Source: RH2-MAG17b sp035945515
GTDB lineage: Bacteria > Acidobacteriota > Terriglobia > UBA7540
Assembly: GCA_035945515.1 (NCBI GenBank)
Contig: DASZAE010000111.1
Coordinates: 1 to 5,867 of the forward strand
Length of the DNA stretch: 5,867 nucleotides
Reading direction: 5' to 3'
In this document: positions 1 to 5,809 of the stretch, piece by piece
How the letters are laid out: the number at the start of each line of letters is the position of its first letter
Position numbering within the stretch: the stretch's first letter is position 1
Translations under genes and position numbers: made by a program
The notes under the pieces: model-generated
Told to the model about the DNA's origin: nothing
Databases searched by the model: none
The model's input: the letters and a program-made list of their open reading frames with translations, nothing else

Positions 1-1
1 C

Positions 2-1078
2 AAGACGACGGTCACGTCCATGATCGCCGTCATGCTTACGGACGCAGGGCTTGATCCCACCGCCGTGATTGGCGGCCGGCTTGACGTGTTCGGATCGAGC
101 GCGCGCCTGGGTAAAGGGGAACTCATGGTAGCCGAAGCGGATGAGAGCGACCGTTCATTCCTGCTGCTGCTACCTTCCATCGCCGTGGTCACAAATATGG
201 ACCGGGAACACCTCGACCACTACCGCGACCTCGACGAAATTAAGGACGCATTTGTGTCGTTTATGAACAAGACGCCCTTCTACGGCGCGGTGATCGCCTG
301 CGCGGACCCGCCTTGGCGCGAGGCGCTGGAGTCGATCCGCCCAAGGCTGCGCCGCCGTTTGATTACCTACGGCGTTGAACTGGGCGCGTCGATCACCGCG
401 ACTGGCATCGAGTGCCACGGCAAGGGATCAACCTTTCAGGTGTCCCAGCCCGGCGCGCCGCCATTCGAAATCAACCTAGCGGTTCCAGGGCGGCACAACG
501 TGCAGAATGCGCTCGCGGCGGTGGGTGTTGGACTGGAACTTGGCTTGAGTGCGGATCAAATCCGGCAGGGATTAGAGCGGTTTCGCGGCGCCGACCGCCG
601 CTTCCAGGTCAAGCTGGAGGCGGACGGCATCACCGTGGTCGATGACTACGGCCACCATCCGGCGGAAATTCGCGCCACTCTCGACGCCGCACGAGCGCGG
701 GGCGCCGGTCGCATCTGGGCCGTCTTTCAGCCGCACCGCTACACCCGCACGCGCGCCTTAATGGACGATTTCGCGCGCGCTTTTGCGGGTTGCGAGCGCG
801 TTTACGTGCTCGATATTTACGCGGCAAGCGAGGAGCCGATTCCAGGAGTCACCGCGCGCCGCCTAGTCGAGCGAATGCGCGAGCTGGGCTGCGCGGGCGC
901 GCGCTATGCGCCCTCCGAAGAAAGCGTGACCCATGAAATCCTTGCTGAGGCTGGACCAGGCCTCACCCTCTTGACGATCGGCGCGGGCAGCGTGTGGAGA
1001 GTGGCGGATGCGCTGGCGAGCGGCCTCAGTGAATTAAGCGAAATGAAAGCTGCGCAGCAGGCGGAGAGCCGCGCGTGA
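2..1078 (+). CDS. murC: UDP-N-acetylmuramate--L-alanine ligase MurC, 5'-truncated by the window edge
   Basis: MurC is the cytoplasmic ATP-dependent ligase that joins L-alanine to UDP-N-acetylmuramate, the first step of the peptidoglycan stem peptide. The reading frame is open from base 2, so the gene starts outside the window. The first residues, KTTVTSM, are the end of the Mur-ligase P-loop (G-K-T-T). Roughly the first 110 to 130 residues (the UDP-binding Rossmann domain) are therefore missing, and 358 codons are visible. Counting the first visible Lys as 1, motifs in order are AEADESD (44-50), the central-domain His in NMDREH (about 70), PGRHNVQNALAA (from 162), RRFQ (199-202), DDYGHHPAE (214-222), FQPHRYTRT (242-250) and IGAGSV (326-331). 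The order and wording of these motifs are specific to MurC among Mur ligases. All expected motifs downstream of the P-loop are present and no frameshift is seen. The stop TGA overlaps the ATG of a 13-codon ORF leading into ftsQ. Confidence 0.96.
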   Translation, partial: KTTVTSMIAVMLTDAGLDPTAVIGGRLDVFGSSARLGKGELMVAEADESDRSFLLLLPSIAVVTNMDREHLDHYRDLDEIKDAFVSFMNKTPFYGAVIACADPPWREALESIRPRLRRRLITYGVELGASITATGIECHGKGSTFQVSQPGAPPFEINLAVPGRHNVQNALAAVGVGLELGLSADQIRQGLERFRGADRRFQVKLEADGITVVDDYGHHPAEIRATLDAARARGAGRIWAVFQPHRYTRTRALMDDFARAFAGCERVYVLDIYAASEEPIPGVTARRLVERMRELGCAGARYAPSEESVTHEILAEAGPGLTLLTIGAGSVWRVADALASGLSELSEMKAAQQAESRA

Positions 1079-1119
1079 TGGCAGACAGAATCAGCCGCAA
1101 TGCAATGAGGGTTCGGTGA
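1078..1119 (+). other. 13-codon mini-ORF bridging murC and ftsQ, possible coupling leader
   Basis: The murC stop TGA (1076-1078) shares its A with an ATG at 1078-1080. This opens a 13-codon frame (MADRISRNAMRVR) that stops with TGA at 1117-1119, overlapping the ftsQ GTG start (1116-1118) by two bases. A purine-rich GGAGAG (1063-1068) lies 9 nt before the ATG, a good Shine-Dalgarno distance. The arrangement would let ribosomes run from murC through the mini-ORF and reinitiate at ftsQ. I do not recognise the peptide. It could be a coupling device, the remnant of a deleted gene, or chance. Overlap and spacing are seen; the function is inferred. Confidence 0.35.
1107..1111 (+). promoter_or_regulatory. 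Candidate ribosome binding site for ftsQ
   Basis: GAGGG lies 4 nt before the GTG at 1116. The spacing is short, but no ATG, GTG or TTG occurs upstream in this frame back to the end of murC, which supports GTG 1116 as the start. Confidence 0.5.
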
Positions 1120-2063
1120 ACGCTCCATTACCACTCCCGGATGAGCTTAGAATTGAAGAGCCCAATCCGTACCGTCGCCGGCAAAAGGTTATTGGAATCC
1201 GCCGCGGCCCGAGCCGCGCATCCCGCGTGGCGCGGACTTGCGCGCTTGCGCTGACGCTGGCGCTTGCATTGCCGCTAGGGGCGTATTGGGCCGGCCGCCG
1301 GATCATCGCTTCCCGGCTCTTTCTTTTTCAGCCCCATCAAGATGTAAAGCTTATCGGGAACCATGTTGTTTCTACCGACGATGTGCTCAACGCGCTCGGA
1401 TATGGAAACGACGCGGAAAGTCCGGCCACAAGCTTTTTCCGCATGGACCTTGCCCGCGAGCGCCAGCGCGTGGATTTTATCCCTTGGGTCGAGTCGGCCA
1501 CGATCGAGCGGATGTTTCCTAACCGCCTGCGGATCACCGTTGTCGAGCGAACGCCCGTGGCCTACGCGCAGGTGAACGGCAGCATCGAGCTGGTTGATCA
1601 GAACGGCATATTCCTGCAGATGCTGCGCAAATCGCCGCTTGATTTTCCCGTTCTTTACGGTCTGGATGCGGCTGCCAGTATTAGCGAACGGAAGGCCATG
1701 ATTGGCCGGTACGAGCAGTTCTTAAGCGATACGCGCGCCGAAATGCGCCGCGCCGCGTGGAGCGTTTCTGAAGTCGACTTGAGCGATCCCGATGATCTGC
1801 GGGTTCTGCTGGTTCAAGGCAAATTGACCATCCTTGCGCACTTCGGTGATGGCGATTACACCGCGCGCTTTAAGACGTTCACCACTGTGGCGCCGCAGGC
1901 GCTCGCCGCGAATCCCAAGATTGATTCGATGGATTTGCGCTACCCTGGCGAAGTTGTCGTTGACCCGGCAGGGCAAGATACTGTTGCCGCTGCTTCCGGC
2001 GCCGTGAAAGCCCCGCAGCGGCGCGCAAAACCAACCCGGCGCGCGCGCGCGCGCCGCCATTAG
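1116..2063 (+). CDS. ftsQ: Cell division protein FtsQ (POTRA domain, single-pass inner membrane)
   Basis: FtsQ is a bitopic inner-membrane protein that connects the FtsZ/FtsA ring to the FtsB-FtsL subcomplex and septal wall synthesis. The 315-residue product has a basic cytoplasmic N-terminus (1-40), one hydrophobic segment (about 41-59, rich in Ala and Leu) and a POTRA-type domain (about 76-147). The POTRA part carries the typical VKLIGNHVVS beginning and a middle reading FIPWVESATIERMFPNRLRI. A beta domain follows (about 148-285), with TPVAYAQ and LVDQNGIF at its start and the family-typical SMDLRYPGEVVV near its end. The last 18 residues are an odd Ala/Arg/Lys-rich tail ending RARARRH, encoded partly by a pure GC dinucleotide run. 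GTG 1116 is the start because no other start codon lies upstream in frame. Length and domain order suit FtsQ/DivIB. The position between murC and ftsA is the classic dcw place, although murB and ddl, often found here, are absent. Confidence 0.92.
   Translation: MNAPLPLPDELRIEEPNPYRRRQKVIGIRRGPSRASRVARTCALALTLALALPLGAYWAGRRIIASRLFLFQPHQDVKLIGNHVVSTDDVLNALGYGNDAESPATSFFRMDLARERQRVDFIPWVESATIERMFPNRLRITVVERTPVAYAQVNGSIELVDQNGIFLQMLRKSPLDFPVLYGLDAAASISERKAMIGRYEQFLSDTRAEMRRAAWSVSEVDLSDPDDLRVLLVQGKLTILAHFGDGDYTARFKTFTTVAPQALAANPKIDSMDLRYPGEVVVDPAGQDTVAAASGAVKAPQRRAKPTRRARARRH
2039..2054 (+). repeat. (GC)8 dinucleotide run in the 3' end of ftsQ
   Basis: Eight uninterrupted GC units encode part of the Arg/Ala-rich FtsQ tail, ending 9 nt before the stop. 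Alternating GC tracts can adopt Z-DNA and are prone to slippage. A change of one unit would shift the frame only for the last few codons. Confidence 0.9.
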
Positions 2064-2204
2064 CGGTGGCGTCCGGATGCGAGTAGTAATCCCGCCGTGA
2101 GGTAAAATAGGGAGCATGAGCTTTGGAAAAGGGGAGCGGCGGGGAAAAACCGTCTCATTTATCGCATTTGTCTCAAAAGTCTCGGAGCGGCGTGTTAGGC
2201 TTTT

Positions 2205-2235
2205 TGTAGCGCAGGGTTCGTATTGTCACCCTGCG
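2205..2235. repeat. Hairpin with TGTAGCG tag, possible diverged REP half
   Basis: CGCAGGGT (2210-2217) and ACCCTGCG (2228-2235) form an exact 8-bp stem around a 10-nt loop. The 5' edge carries TGTAGCG (2205-2211), the same seven bases that open the clear repeat copies elsewhere in the window. This suggests a related but diverged repeat. No T-run follows the stem, so it is not a typical intrinsic terminator. Confidence 0.4.
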
Positions 2236-2241
2236 GCTTGT

Positions 2242-2313
2242 GCTGTAGCGGCGGCGTCCTCGCCGCCGGCTTTTACTAATTAAAGACCGGCGGCCAGAGG
2301 CCGCCGCTACAGC
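2242..2313. repeat. REPIN-like inverted repeat pair in the ftsQ-ftsA gap
   Basis: Two GC-rich repeat halves face each other. The outer 14 bases, GCTGTAGCGGCGGC (2242-2255) and GCCGCCGCTACAGC (2300-2313), are exact inverse complements. The inner GCCGCCGG (2262-2269) pairs with CCGGCGGC (2287-2294) around an AT-rich 17-nt spacer. The left half differs in the middle (GTCCTC in place of the CCTCTGG core), so it is a slightly degraded copy of the family seen at 3973-4040. Two REP units in inverted order with a short spacer is the architecture of REPIN/BIME elements. The family assignment is inference. Confidence 0.8.
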
Positions 2314-2463
2314 TAAAACGATGCAACATCATGTAAACAATACGGCGGCCATTTTGAGTCTTTGCCAAGATAGACGAACGCAGGCAAAAAGGCGGTTATG
2401 CAAAAAAAGAATGTTTAGGGCATAATTTTGTAAGATGCTGAAAAAACATGTTGGTTAACGGCG

Positions 2464-2612
2464 CGAACCGGCGCGAACCGGACTTCGAACCGGAGCGAAA
2501 CCGATACACCAGATTGAATGCAAACGAATTAGAGCGGTCTTCCACGACGAACCGGAGCATTTGCAACAAAACAAAGGAGATGCGAGAGCTGGTCCGGTTC
2601 GTATCCGGTTCG
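2464..2612. promoter_or_regulatory. Array of CGAACCGG motifs upstream of ftsA, possible operator region
   Basis: The 8-mer CGAACCGG occurs exactly at 2464-2471, 2474-2481, 2486-2493 and 2548-2555. Its inverse complement CCGGTTCG occurs at 2594-2601 and 2605-2612. A degenerate copy (CGAAACCGA) lies at 2496-2504. Five of the six exact copies extend to CGAACCGGA. Neighbouring copies within each cluster start 10 to 12 nt apart, close to one helical turn, so they would lie on the same DNA face. The array ends 70 nt before the ftsA ATG. Such phased, two-orientation clusters are typical of multi-site DNA-binding regulators. I do not recognise the motif; it is not the DnaA box or the MraZ-type TGGG repeat. 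The repeats are seen; regulation is inferred. Confidence 0.55.
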
Positions 2613-2682
2613 TAACAGCTTTTTAAGGGTCAAAAACAGTGGTTTTCCGGTTTGATGCGGCGATGTGATCGCACAAAGTTAA

Positions 2683-3900
2683 ATGGCAGAACCTTACATT
2701 GTCGGCCTTGACCTCGGCGGCGCCAAGACGTGCGCCCTGGTGTGCGAGCCGGTGGAGAATGGCCGATTGCGCGTGGCGGGGTTTGGCTCGGCGGAGTCGA
2801 GAGGCTGGCGCCGCGGCGTCATCGTCAACCTGGATTCGGCTTACCTCTCTATTAAAAAAGCGGTGGAGGCCGCCGAGGACGCTGCGGGCATCCCGATTGA
2901 CAACGCCTACGTGGGCGTCGGCGGACCGCACATCCGGGGGGTGAATTCGCGCGGCGGCTTGACGCTTTCCAAGGGTTCGCGCGCCTCGCGCGAAGTCACG
3001 AACGAAGATGTGCGCAAGGTGTTTGACGCGGCGCAGGCTGTGAGCCTGCCCGCGGATCGCGAGGTGGTCTATGCCGAGCGCCAGGAATATCTGCTGGACG
3101 CTCAGAATGGCATCCGCAACCCCGTGGGCATGGTCGGTTCGCGGTTGGAAGTGGACGTTCACTTGGTGACGGCCTCCACCATTGCGCACGAAAACGTGGT
3201 GCTGGCGGTCAACCGAAGCGGGGTGAAGGTGAACGCCACGATTTTCGAGGCGCTGGCTGCCGCGGAATCCTGCCTCACGCCGGATGAGCGCGAGCTGGGC
3301 GTGGCGCTGGTGGATATTGGCGGCGGTAACTCCAACATTGCTCTTTATCATGAGGGGTGCCTGCGCTACAGCGGCGTGATTCCGATTGGCGGCGACCACT
3401 TCACCAACGACATTGCCGTAGGCTTGCGCACGCCCATACCCGAAGCCGAGAAAATCAAGGTGGAGTGGGCGCAGCGCGACCCCGCTGAAACCGACGAGAA
3501 GCCCCTCGAAGTGGCCTGCGTTGGAGAGCGCCCGGCGCGCATGGTCAGCTACGCGATGTTGCGCGAGATCATCGAGCCGCGCGCGCAGGAGTTGCTGGAG
3601 TTGATTGCGCGCGAGCTTGAATATTCCGGCCTGCAAAAGCAGCTTGGGGGCGGGCTGGTGATCACGGGCGGCGGTGGAAAGCTGGGCGGGCTAGTGAACA
3701 TGGCGGAGCAATCGCTGGACCTGCCCGCCCGGGTTGGCGTACCTTATGGTTTGGAGCAGATGGGCGACGTCCTGCCTGACGCCGCTTACGCCACCGTCGT
3801 GGGTCTTGCTATCCACGGCCACCGCTTGCGCCTCCTGCGGGGAACGCGCAGCCCAGGCATTACGAATAAGTTTTGGGGGATTTTCCGCGGCAAAGAGTAG
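2683..3900 (+). CDS. ftsA: Cell division protein FtsA (actin-like membrane tether of FtsZ)
   Basis: FtsA is an actin-family ATPase on the inner face of the membrane. It anchors FtsZ filaments and recruits later division proteins. The 405-residue product shows phosphate-1 (GLDLGGAKTCALV, from 8), the FtsA-specific 1C subdomain (about 84-165), phosphate-2 (VDIGGGNSNIAL, 210-221, with Asp211), the IPIGGDHFTNDIAVGL segment (233-248) that is characteristic of FtsA, and the adenosine motif (GGLVITGGGGKLGG, 323-336). A short C-terminal amphipathic tip, NKFWGIFRGKE, fits the membrane-targeting sequence. Length and domain order match the family. An in-frame TAA at 2680-2682 directly precedes the ATG, so 2683 is the earliest possible start. 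GLDLG at residue 8 leaves no room for a later one. No Shine-Dalgarno is visible. A 619-nt gap separates it from ftsQ and 292 nt from ftsZ, so it may be an independently transcribed unit. Confidence 0.96.
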   Translation: MAEPYIVGLDLGGAKTCALVCEPVENGRLRVAGFGSAESRGWRRGVIVNLDSAYLSIKKAVEAAEDAAGIPIDNAYVGVGGPHIRGVNSRGGLTLSKGSRASREVTNEDVRKVFDAAQAVSLPADREVVYAERQEYLLDAQNGIRNPVGMVGSRLEVDVHLVTASTIAHENVVLAVNRSGVKVNATIFEALAAAESCLTPDERELGVALVDIGGGNSNIALYHEGCLRYSGVIPIGGDHFTNDIAVGLRTPIPEAEKIKVEWAQRDPAETDEKPLEVACVGERPARMVSYAMLREIIEPRAQELLELIARELEYSGLQKQLGGGLVITGGGGKLGGLVNMAEQSLDLPARVGVPYGLEQMGDVLPDAAYATVVGLAIHGHRLRLLRGTRSPGITNKFWGIFRGKE

Positions 3901-3904
3901 GTGA

Positions 3905-3950
3905 CTGTAGCGGCCCGCCCGTGCAGGCTTTAGCCGCTATACAGAGCGCC
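3905..3950. repeat. Degenerate palindromic repeat just after ftsA
   Basis: CTGTAGCGGC (3905-3914) pairs imperfectly with GCCGCTATACAG (3933-3944), two extra bases bulging out. The right flank ACAGAGCGCC (3941-3950) is the exact inverse complement of GGCGCTCTGT at 4097-4106. The segment therefore appears to combine pieces of both repeat types in this gap. It begins 5 nt after the ftsA stop, but no T-run follows, so a terminator role is not supported. Confidence 0.5.
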
Positions 3951-3972
3951 ATAAGTCGGCGACGGTCATTGG

Positions 3973-4040
3973 CTGTAGCGGCGGCCTCTGGCCGCCGGAT
4001 TTTAATAGTAAGAACCGGCGGCCAGAGGCCGCCACTACAG
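3973..4040. repeat. REPIN-like inverted repeat pair in the ftsA-ftsZ gap (best copy)
   Basis: This is the cleanest copy. Each arm is 26 nt (3973-3998 and 4015-4040), and the arms are inverse complements at 25 of 26 positions; A4034 is the single mismatch. The 16-nt spacer (3999-4014) is AT-rich. Each arm is itself a hairpin: CGGCGGCC (3979-3986), loop TCT, GGCCGCCG (3990-3997), preceded by a TGTAGCG tag. So the element can fold as two small hairpins or one long one. The architecture matches REPIN/BIME elements, which are normally moved by RAYT (REP-associated tyrosine transposase) proteins. No such gene is in the window. Confidence 0.85.
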
Positions 4041-4094
4041 AATCAGGCGCCGCCAATTTATGGCGTCAGGTATAGTTTTTACCTTTTTATAGGC

Positions 4095-4158
4095 TCGGCG
4101 CTCTGTGAGCGCCGATTGATTAAATAATAACGACCGGCGGCCAGAGGCCGCCGCTACA
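4095..4158. repeat. Hybrid repeat pair: unlike left hairpin joined to a standard right arm
   Basis: The right arm (4134-4158) is an exact 25-base match to the standard repeat read on the minus strand, ending in CGCTACA. The left partner is different: TCGGCGCTC (4095-4103), loop TGT, GAGCGCCGA (4107-4115), a perfect 9-bp stem of another sequence. The 18-nt AT-rich spacer (4116-4133) keeps the usual size. It ends 34 nt before the ftsZ ATG, so it must lie in or near the ftsZ leader if transcription comes from upstream. Confidence 0.75.
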
Positions 4159-4181
4159 AAAAACCTGACATCAGCTTTCCC

Positions 4182-4188
4182 AAAGGAG
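4182..4188 (+). promoter_or_regulatory. Shine-Dalgarno of ftsZ
   Basis: AAAGGAG lies 4 nt before the ATG at 4193. It is the strongest ribosome binding site in the window and contrasts with the missing one at ftsA. Confidence 0.8.
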
Positions 4189-4192
4189 CGCC

Positions 4193-5368
4193 ATGATCGC
4201 TGAGACTGGCAGCAGCTTACGAGTGGATTTTTCCGACGAATTGCGGCGCGGCGCCAAGATTAAAGTCATCGGCGTCGGGGGCGGCGGCGGCAATGCCGTG
4301 AACCGCATGATCGACGCCAGCGTTGAAGGCGTCGAGTTTTGCGTGGCCAACACCGATCTACAGGCGTTGAGCATCTCTAAAGCGCCGGTGAAAATCCAAC
4401 TTGGAGTCAAGCTGACTAAAGGGCTGGGCGCCGGGGCCAATCCCGAAATCGGCCGTCAGGCGGCCATGGAAGACACGGAAAAAATCCTCGACGTGCTTAA
4501 CGGCGCGGACATGGTGTTTATCACCACCGGCCTCGGCGGCGGCACAGGCACCGGCGGCGCGCCCATCGTGGCAGGTCTAGCGCGCGAGCTGGGCGCGCTG
4601 ACCATCGCCGTCGTGACCAAGCCTTTTGCCTTTGAGGGCAAGCGCCGCATGACTCAGGCCGAGCAGGGCTTGGCGGAGTTGAGCGAGGCCGTCGACACGG
4701 TCATCTGCATCCCCAACGAGCGCCTCATGCAGTTTGTCGATAAAGGCACCAGCTTTTTTGAAGCGTTCCGCATTGCAGATGATATCCTGCGGCAGGGCGT
4801 GCAGGGCATCTCCGACATTATCACCATCACCGGCATCATCAACCGCGATTTTGCGGATATCAAAACCACCATGCAGGGCATGGGCTACGCGGTGATGGGG
4901 ACGGCGGTGGCGAGCGGCGAGAACCGGGCGGTGGAAGCGACGAATCGCGCCATCTCAAGCCCGCTGCTCGAAGACGCCTCCATCAACGGCGCCCAGGGGA
5001 TTTTGCTCAACATCACCGGCTCCACGAAGCTCACGCTGCATGAAGTGCACGCGGCTTCGACGATTGTGCAGCAGGCGGCGGCGGACAACGCCAACATTAT
5101 TTTTGGCGCGGTGCAGGACGAGGCAATGGGCGACGATGTGAAAGTGACGGTGATCGCCACCGGAATCAAAAACGAAAAGCTCGCTGCCATGGCTCGCGCC
5201 GAAGCTGCGGCTCGCCCGGCCCAGCCCAGTTACAAGGCGGCGGCAGCGGCTTACAAGAACGAGAAACTGCCCATCGAATCCGGCAACTCCGGCGCAAGGC
5301 CAGAGCTGCCAAGCGACGATTTTGAGGTGCCGGCCTTTATGCGGCGGCGGAAAGTGGAGGCGAAATAA
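4193..5368 (+). CDS. ftsZ: Cell division protein FtsZ (tubulin-like GTPase)
   Basis: FtsZ polymerises with GTP into the ring at mid-cell that recruits the divisome. The 391-residue product has a short N-terminal extension (1-22), then KVIGVGGGGGNAVNRM (24-39), NTDLQAL (53-59), and the tubulin signature GGGTGTG (115-121). FEGKRRMTQAEQG follows (from 147), and the synergy loop NRDFADIK (217-224) carries the catalytic Asp222 and partner Asn217. The GTPase and C-terminal domains end near residue 325. A short Ala-rich variable linker (about 326-374) leads to the conserved tail DDFEVPAFMRRR (375-386), which in relatives binds FtsA and other tethers. All key residues are present and the length is normal. 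A strong AAAGGAG supports the ATG. The next gene begins 3 nt after the stop, so the two are very likely co-transcribed. No convincing promoter was found in the repeat-filled gap upstream. Confidence 0.98.
   Translation: MIAETGSSLRVDFSDELRRGAKIKVIGVGGGGGNAVNRMIDASVEGVEFCVANTDLQALSISKAPVKIQLGVKLTKGLGAGANPEIGRQAAMEDTEKILDVLNGADMVFITTGLGGGTGTGGAPIVAGLARELGALTIAVVTKPFAFEGKRRMTQAEQGLAELSEAVDTVICIPNERLMQFVDKGTSFFEAFRIADDILRQGVQGISDIITITGIINRDFADIKTTMQGMGYAVMGTAVASGENRAVEATNRAISSPLLEDASINGAQGILLNITGSTKLTLHEVHAASTIVQQAAADNANIIFGAVQDEAMGDDVKVTVIATGIKNEKLAAMARAEAAARPAQPSYKAAAAAYKNEKLPIESGNSGARPELPSDDFEVPAFMRRRKVEAK
5356..5360 (+). promoter_or_regulatory. Ribosome binding site for the JAMM gene, inside the end of ftsZ
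   Basis: GGAGG lies within the last ftsZ codons, 11 nt before GTG 5372. It supports that start over the in-frame GTG at 5384, which would be 23 nt away. Confidence 0.55.
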
Positions 5369-5371
5369 TCC

Positions 5372-5785
5372 GTGCAGGCGAGGGTGAGCATCCACGCTTC
5401 TGTGCTTGACGCCATGCTCGAGCACGCGCGATCGAGCGTTCCCAAGGAATGCTGCGGTTTGCTTGCGGGATCTGGGGGCGCCGTGACGCACGCCTTCCCG
5501 GTTGCGAACGCGCTGGCTTCCGAGCGCGAGTTCTTCGCCGATCCGGCGGAGCTGATTGCCACGCTGCGTGCTCTGCGCGGGCGCGGGTTGAAACACCAGG
5601 GCATTTACCACTCCCATCCCACGAGTGAAAATTTTCCTTCGCGCCGCGACGTGGAAATGGCTTTCTATCCCGATTGCGCGCATTTCATCATCGCTCCGTC
5701 GGCGCCTCTCGAGCGCCAGGCGCGCGCTTTTAGGATTGAAGAAAACCTTGTGACGGAGCTCGAGATTGAAGTGGCAAAGGTTTGA
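5372..5785 (+). CDS. Stand-alone JAMM/MPN-domain (M67-type) zinc metalloprotease
   Basis: The 137-residue protein is a single JAB/MPN domain with the full JAMM zinc site: Glu26 in PKECCGLLAG, then His80-Ser81-His82, seven residues, Ser90, two residues and Asp93 (E-Xn-HSH-X7-S-XX-D). JAMM enzymes cleave isopeptide or peptide bonds after ubiquitin-like folds. Known bacterial stand-alone members (for example Mec of the CysO-CysM pathway) remove residues from the C-terminus of sulfur-carrier proteins of the ThiS/MoaD type, in cysteine or cofactor synthesis. Which substrate applies here cannot be read from the sequence. There is no signal peptide or membrane segment, so it should be cytoplasmic. 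GTG 5372 begins 3 nt after the ftsZ stop and is backed by a GGAGG inside ftsZ; an in-frame GTG at 5384 is a weaker choice. RadC-like helix-hairpin-helix regions are absent, so it is not RadC. Downstream genes are beyond the window. Confidence 0.9.
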   Translation: MQARVSIHASVLDAMLEHARSSVPKECCGLLAGSGGAVTHAFPVANALASEREFFADPAELIATLRALRGRGLKHQGIYHSHPTSENFPSRRDVEMAFYPDCAHFIIAPSAPLERQARAFRIEENLVTELEIEVAKV

Positions 5786-5809
5786 GATGTTTGCCGCGCA
5801 GGCAGTTGC

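Larger units (their letters stand above)
2064..2682. other. 619-nt non-coding gap between ftsQ and ftsA
   Basis: No supportable gene lies here. From left to right it holds plain spacer (2064-2200), a hairpin with a TGTAGCG tag (2205-2235), a REPIN-like inverted pair (2242-2313), an A-rich low-GC stretch (about 2381-2450) and the CGAACCGG array (2464-2612). A final 70 nt ends in a TAA directly abutting the ftsA ATG. Base composition from about 2315 to 2460 is clearly more AT-rich than the neighbouring genes, as expected for a promoter region. A CATAAT at 2421-2426 resembles a -10 box but lacks a good -35 partner. ftsA probably has its own promoter here, since the gap is too long for translational coupling to ftsQ. 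Confidence 0.7.

Noticed and set aside
2116..2283. 55-codon + strand frame after ftsQ
   Set aside because: AGGGAG is only 1 nt from the ATG, the second half is translated repeat sequence, and the product resembles nothing known to me.
2399..2426. Candidate promoter with CATAAT as -10 box
   Set aside because: No -35 element stands 16 to 18 nt upstream; the nearest, TTATGC, gives a 19-nt spacer. Too weak to list as a feature.
2464..2612. CRISPR-like array
   Set aside because: The repeated unit is only 8 to 9 nt, occurs in both orientations and has irregular spacing; CRISPR repeats are longer, in one direction and regularly spaced.
2580..2615. 11-codon frame just upstream of ftsA after an AAAGGAG
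   Set aside because: The Shine-Dalgarno touches the ATG with no spacing, and the codons are largely the CCGGTTCG motif copies; probably chance.
2623..3636. Long open frame of 337 codons on the minus strand opposite ftsA
   Set aside because: It lies almost wholly antisense to a clear ftsA, is rich in His, Arg and Ala as expected of a GC-rich shadow frame, and shows no recognisable domain.
4068..4088. Possible intrinsic terminator (AGGTA/TACCT stem followed by TTTT)
   Set aside because: The stem is only 5 bp and mostly AT, too weak for a convincing terminator.
3873..4127. 84-codon + strand frame running from the ftsA end through the repeats
   Set aside because: It overlaps ftsA out of frame and its body is translated palindromic repeat; no ribosome site.
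4955..5683. Open frame of 242 codons on the minus strand opposite ftsZ and the JAMM gene
   Set aside because: It is antisense to two well-supported genes, spans their junction and has no domain; a shadow frame.
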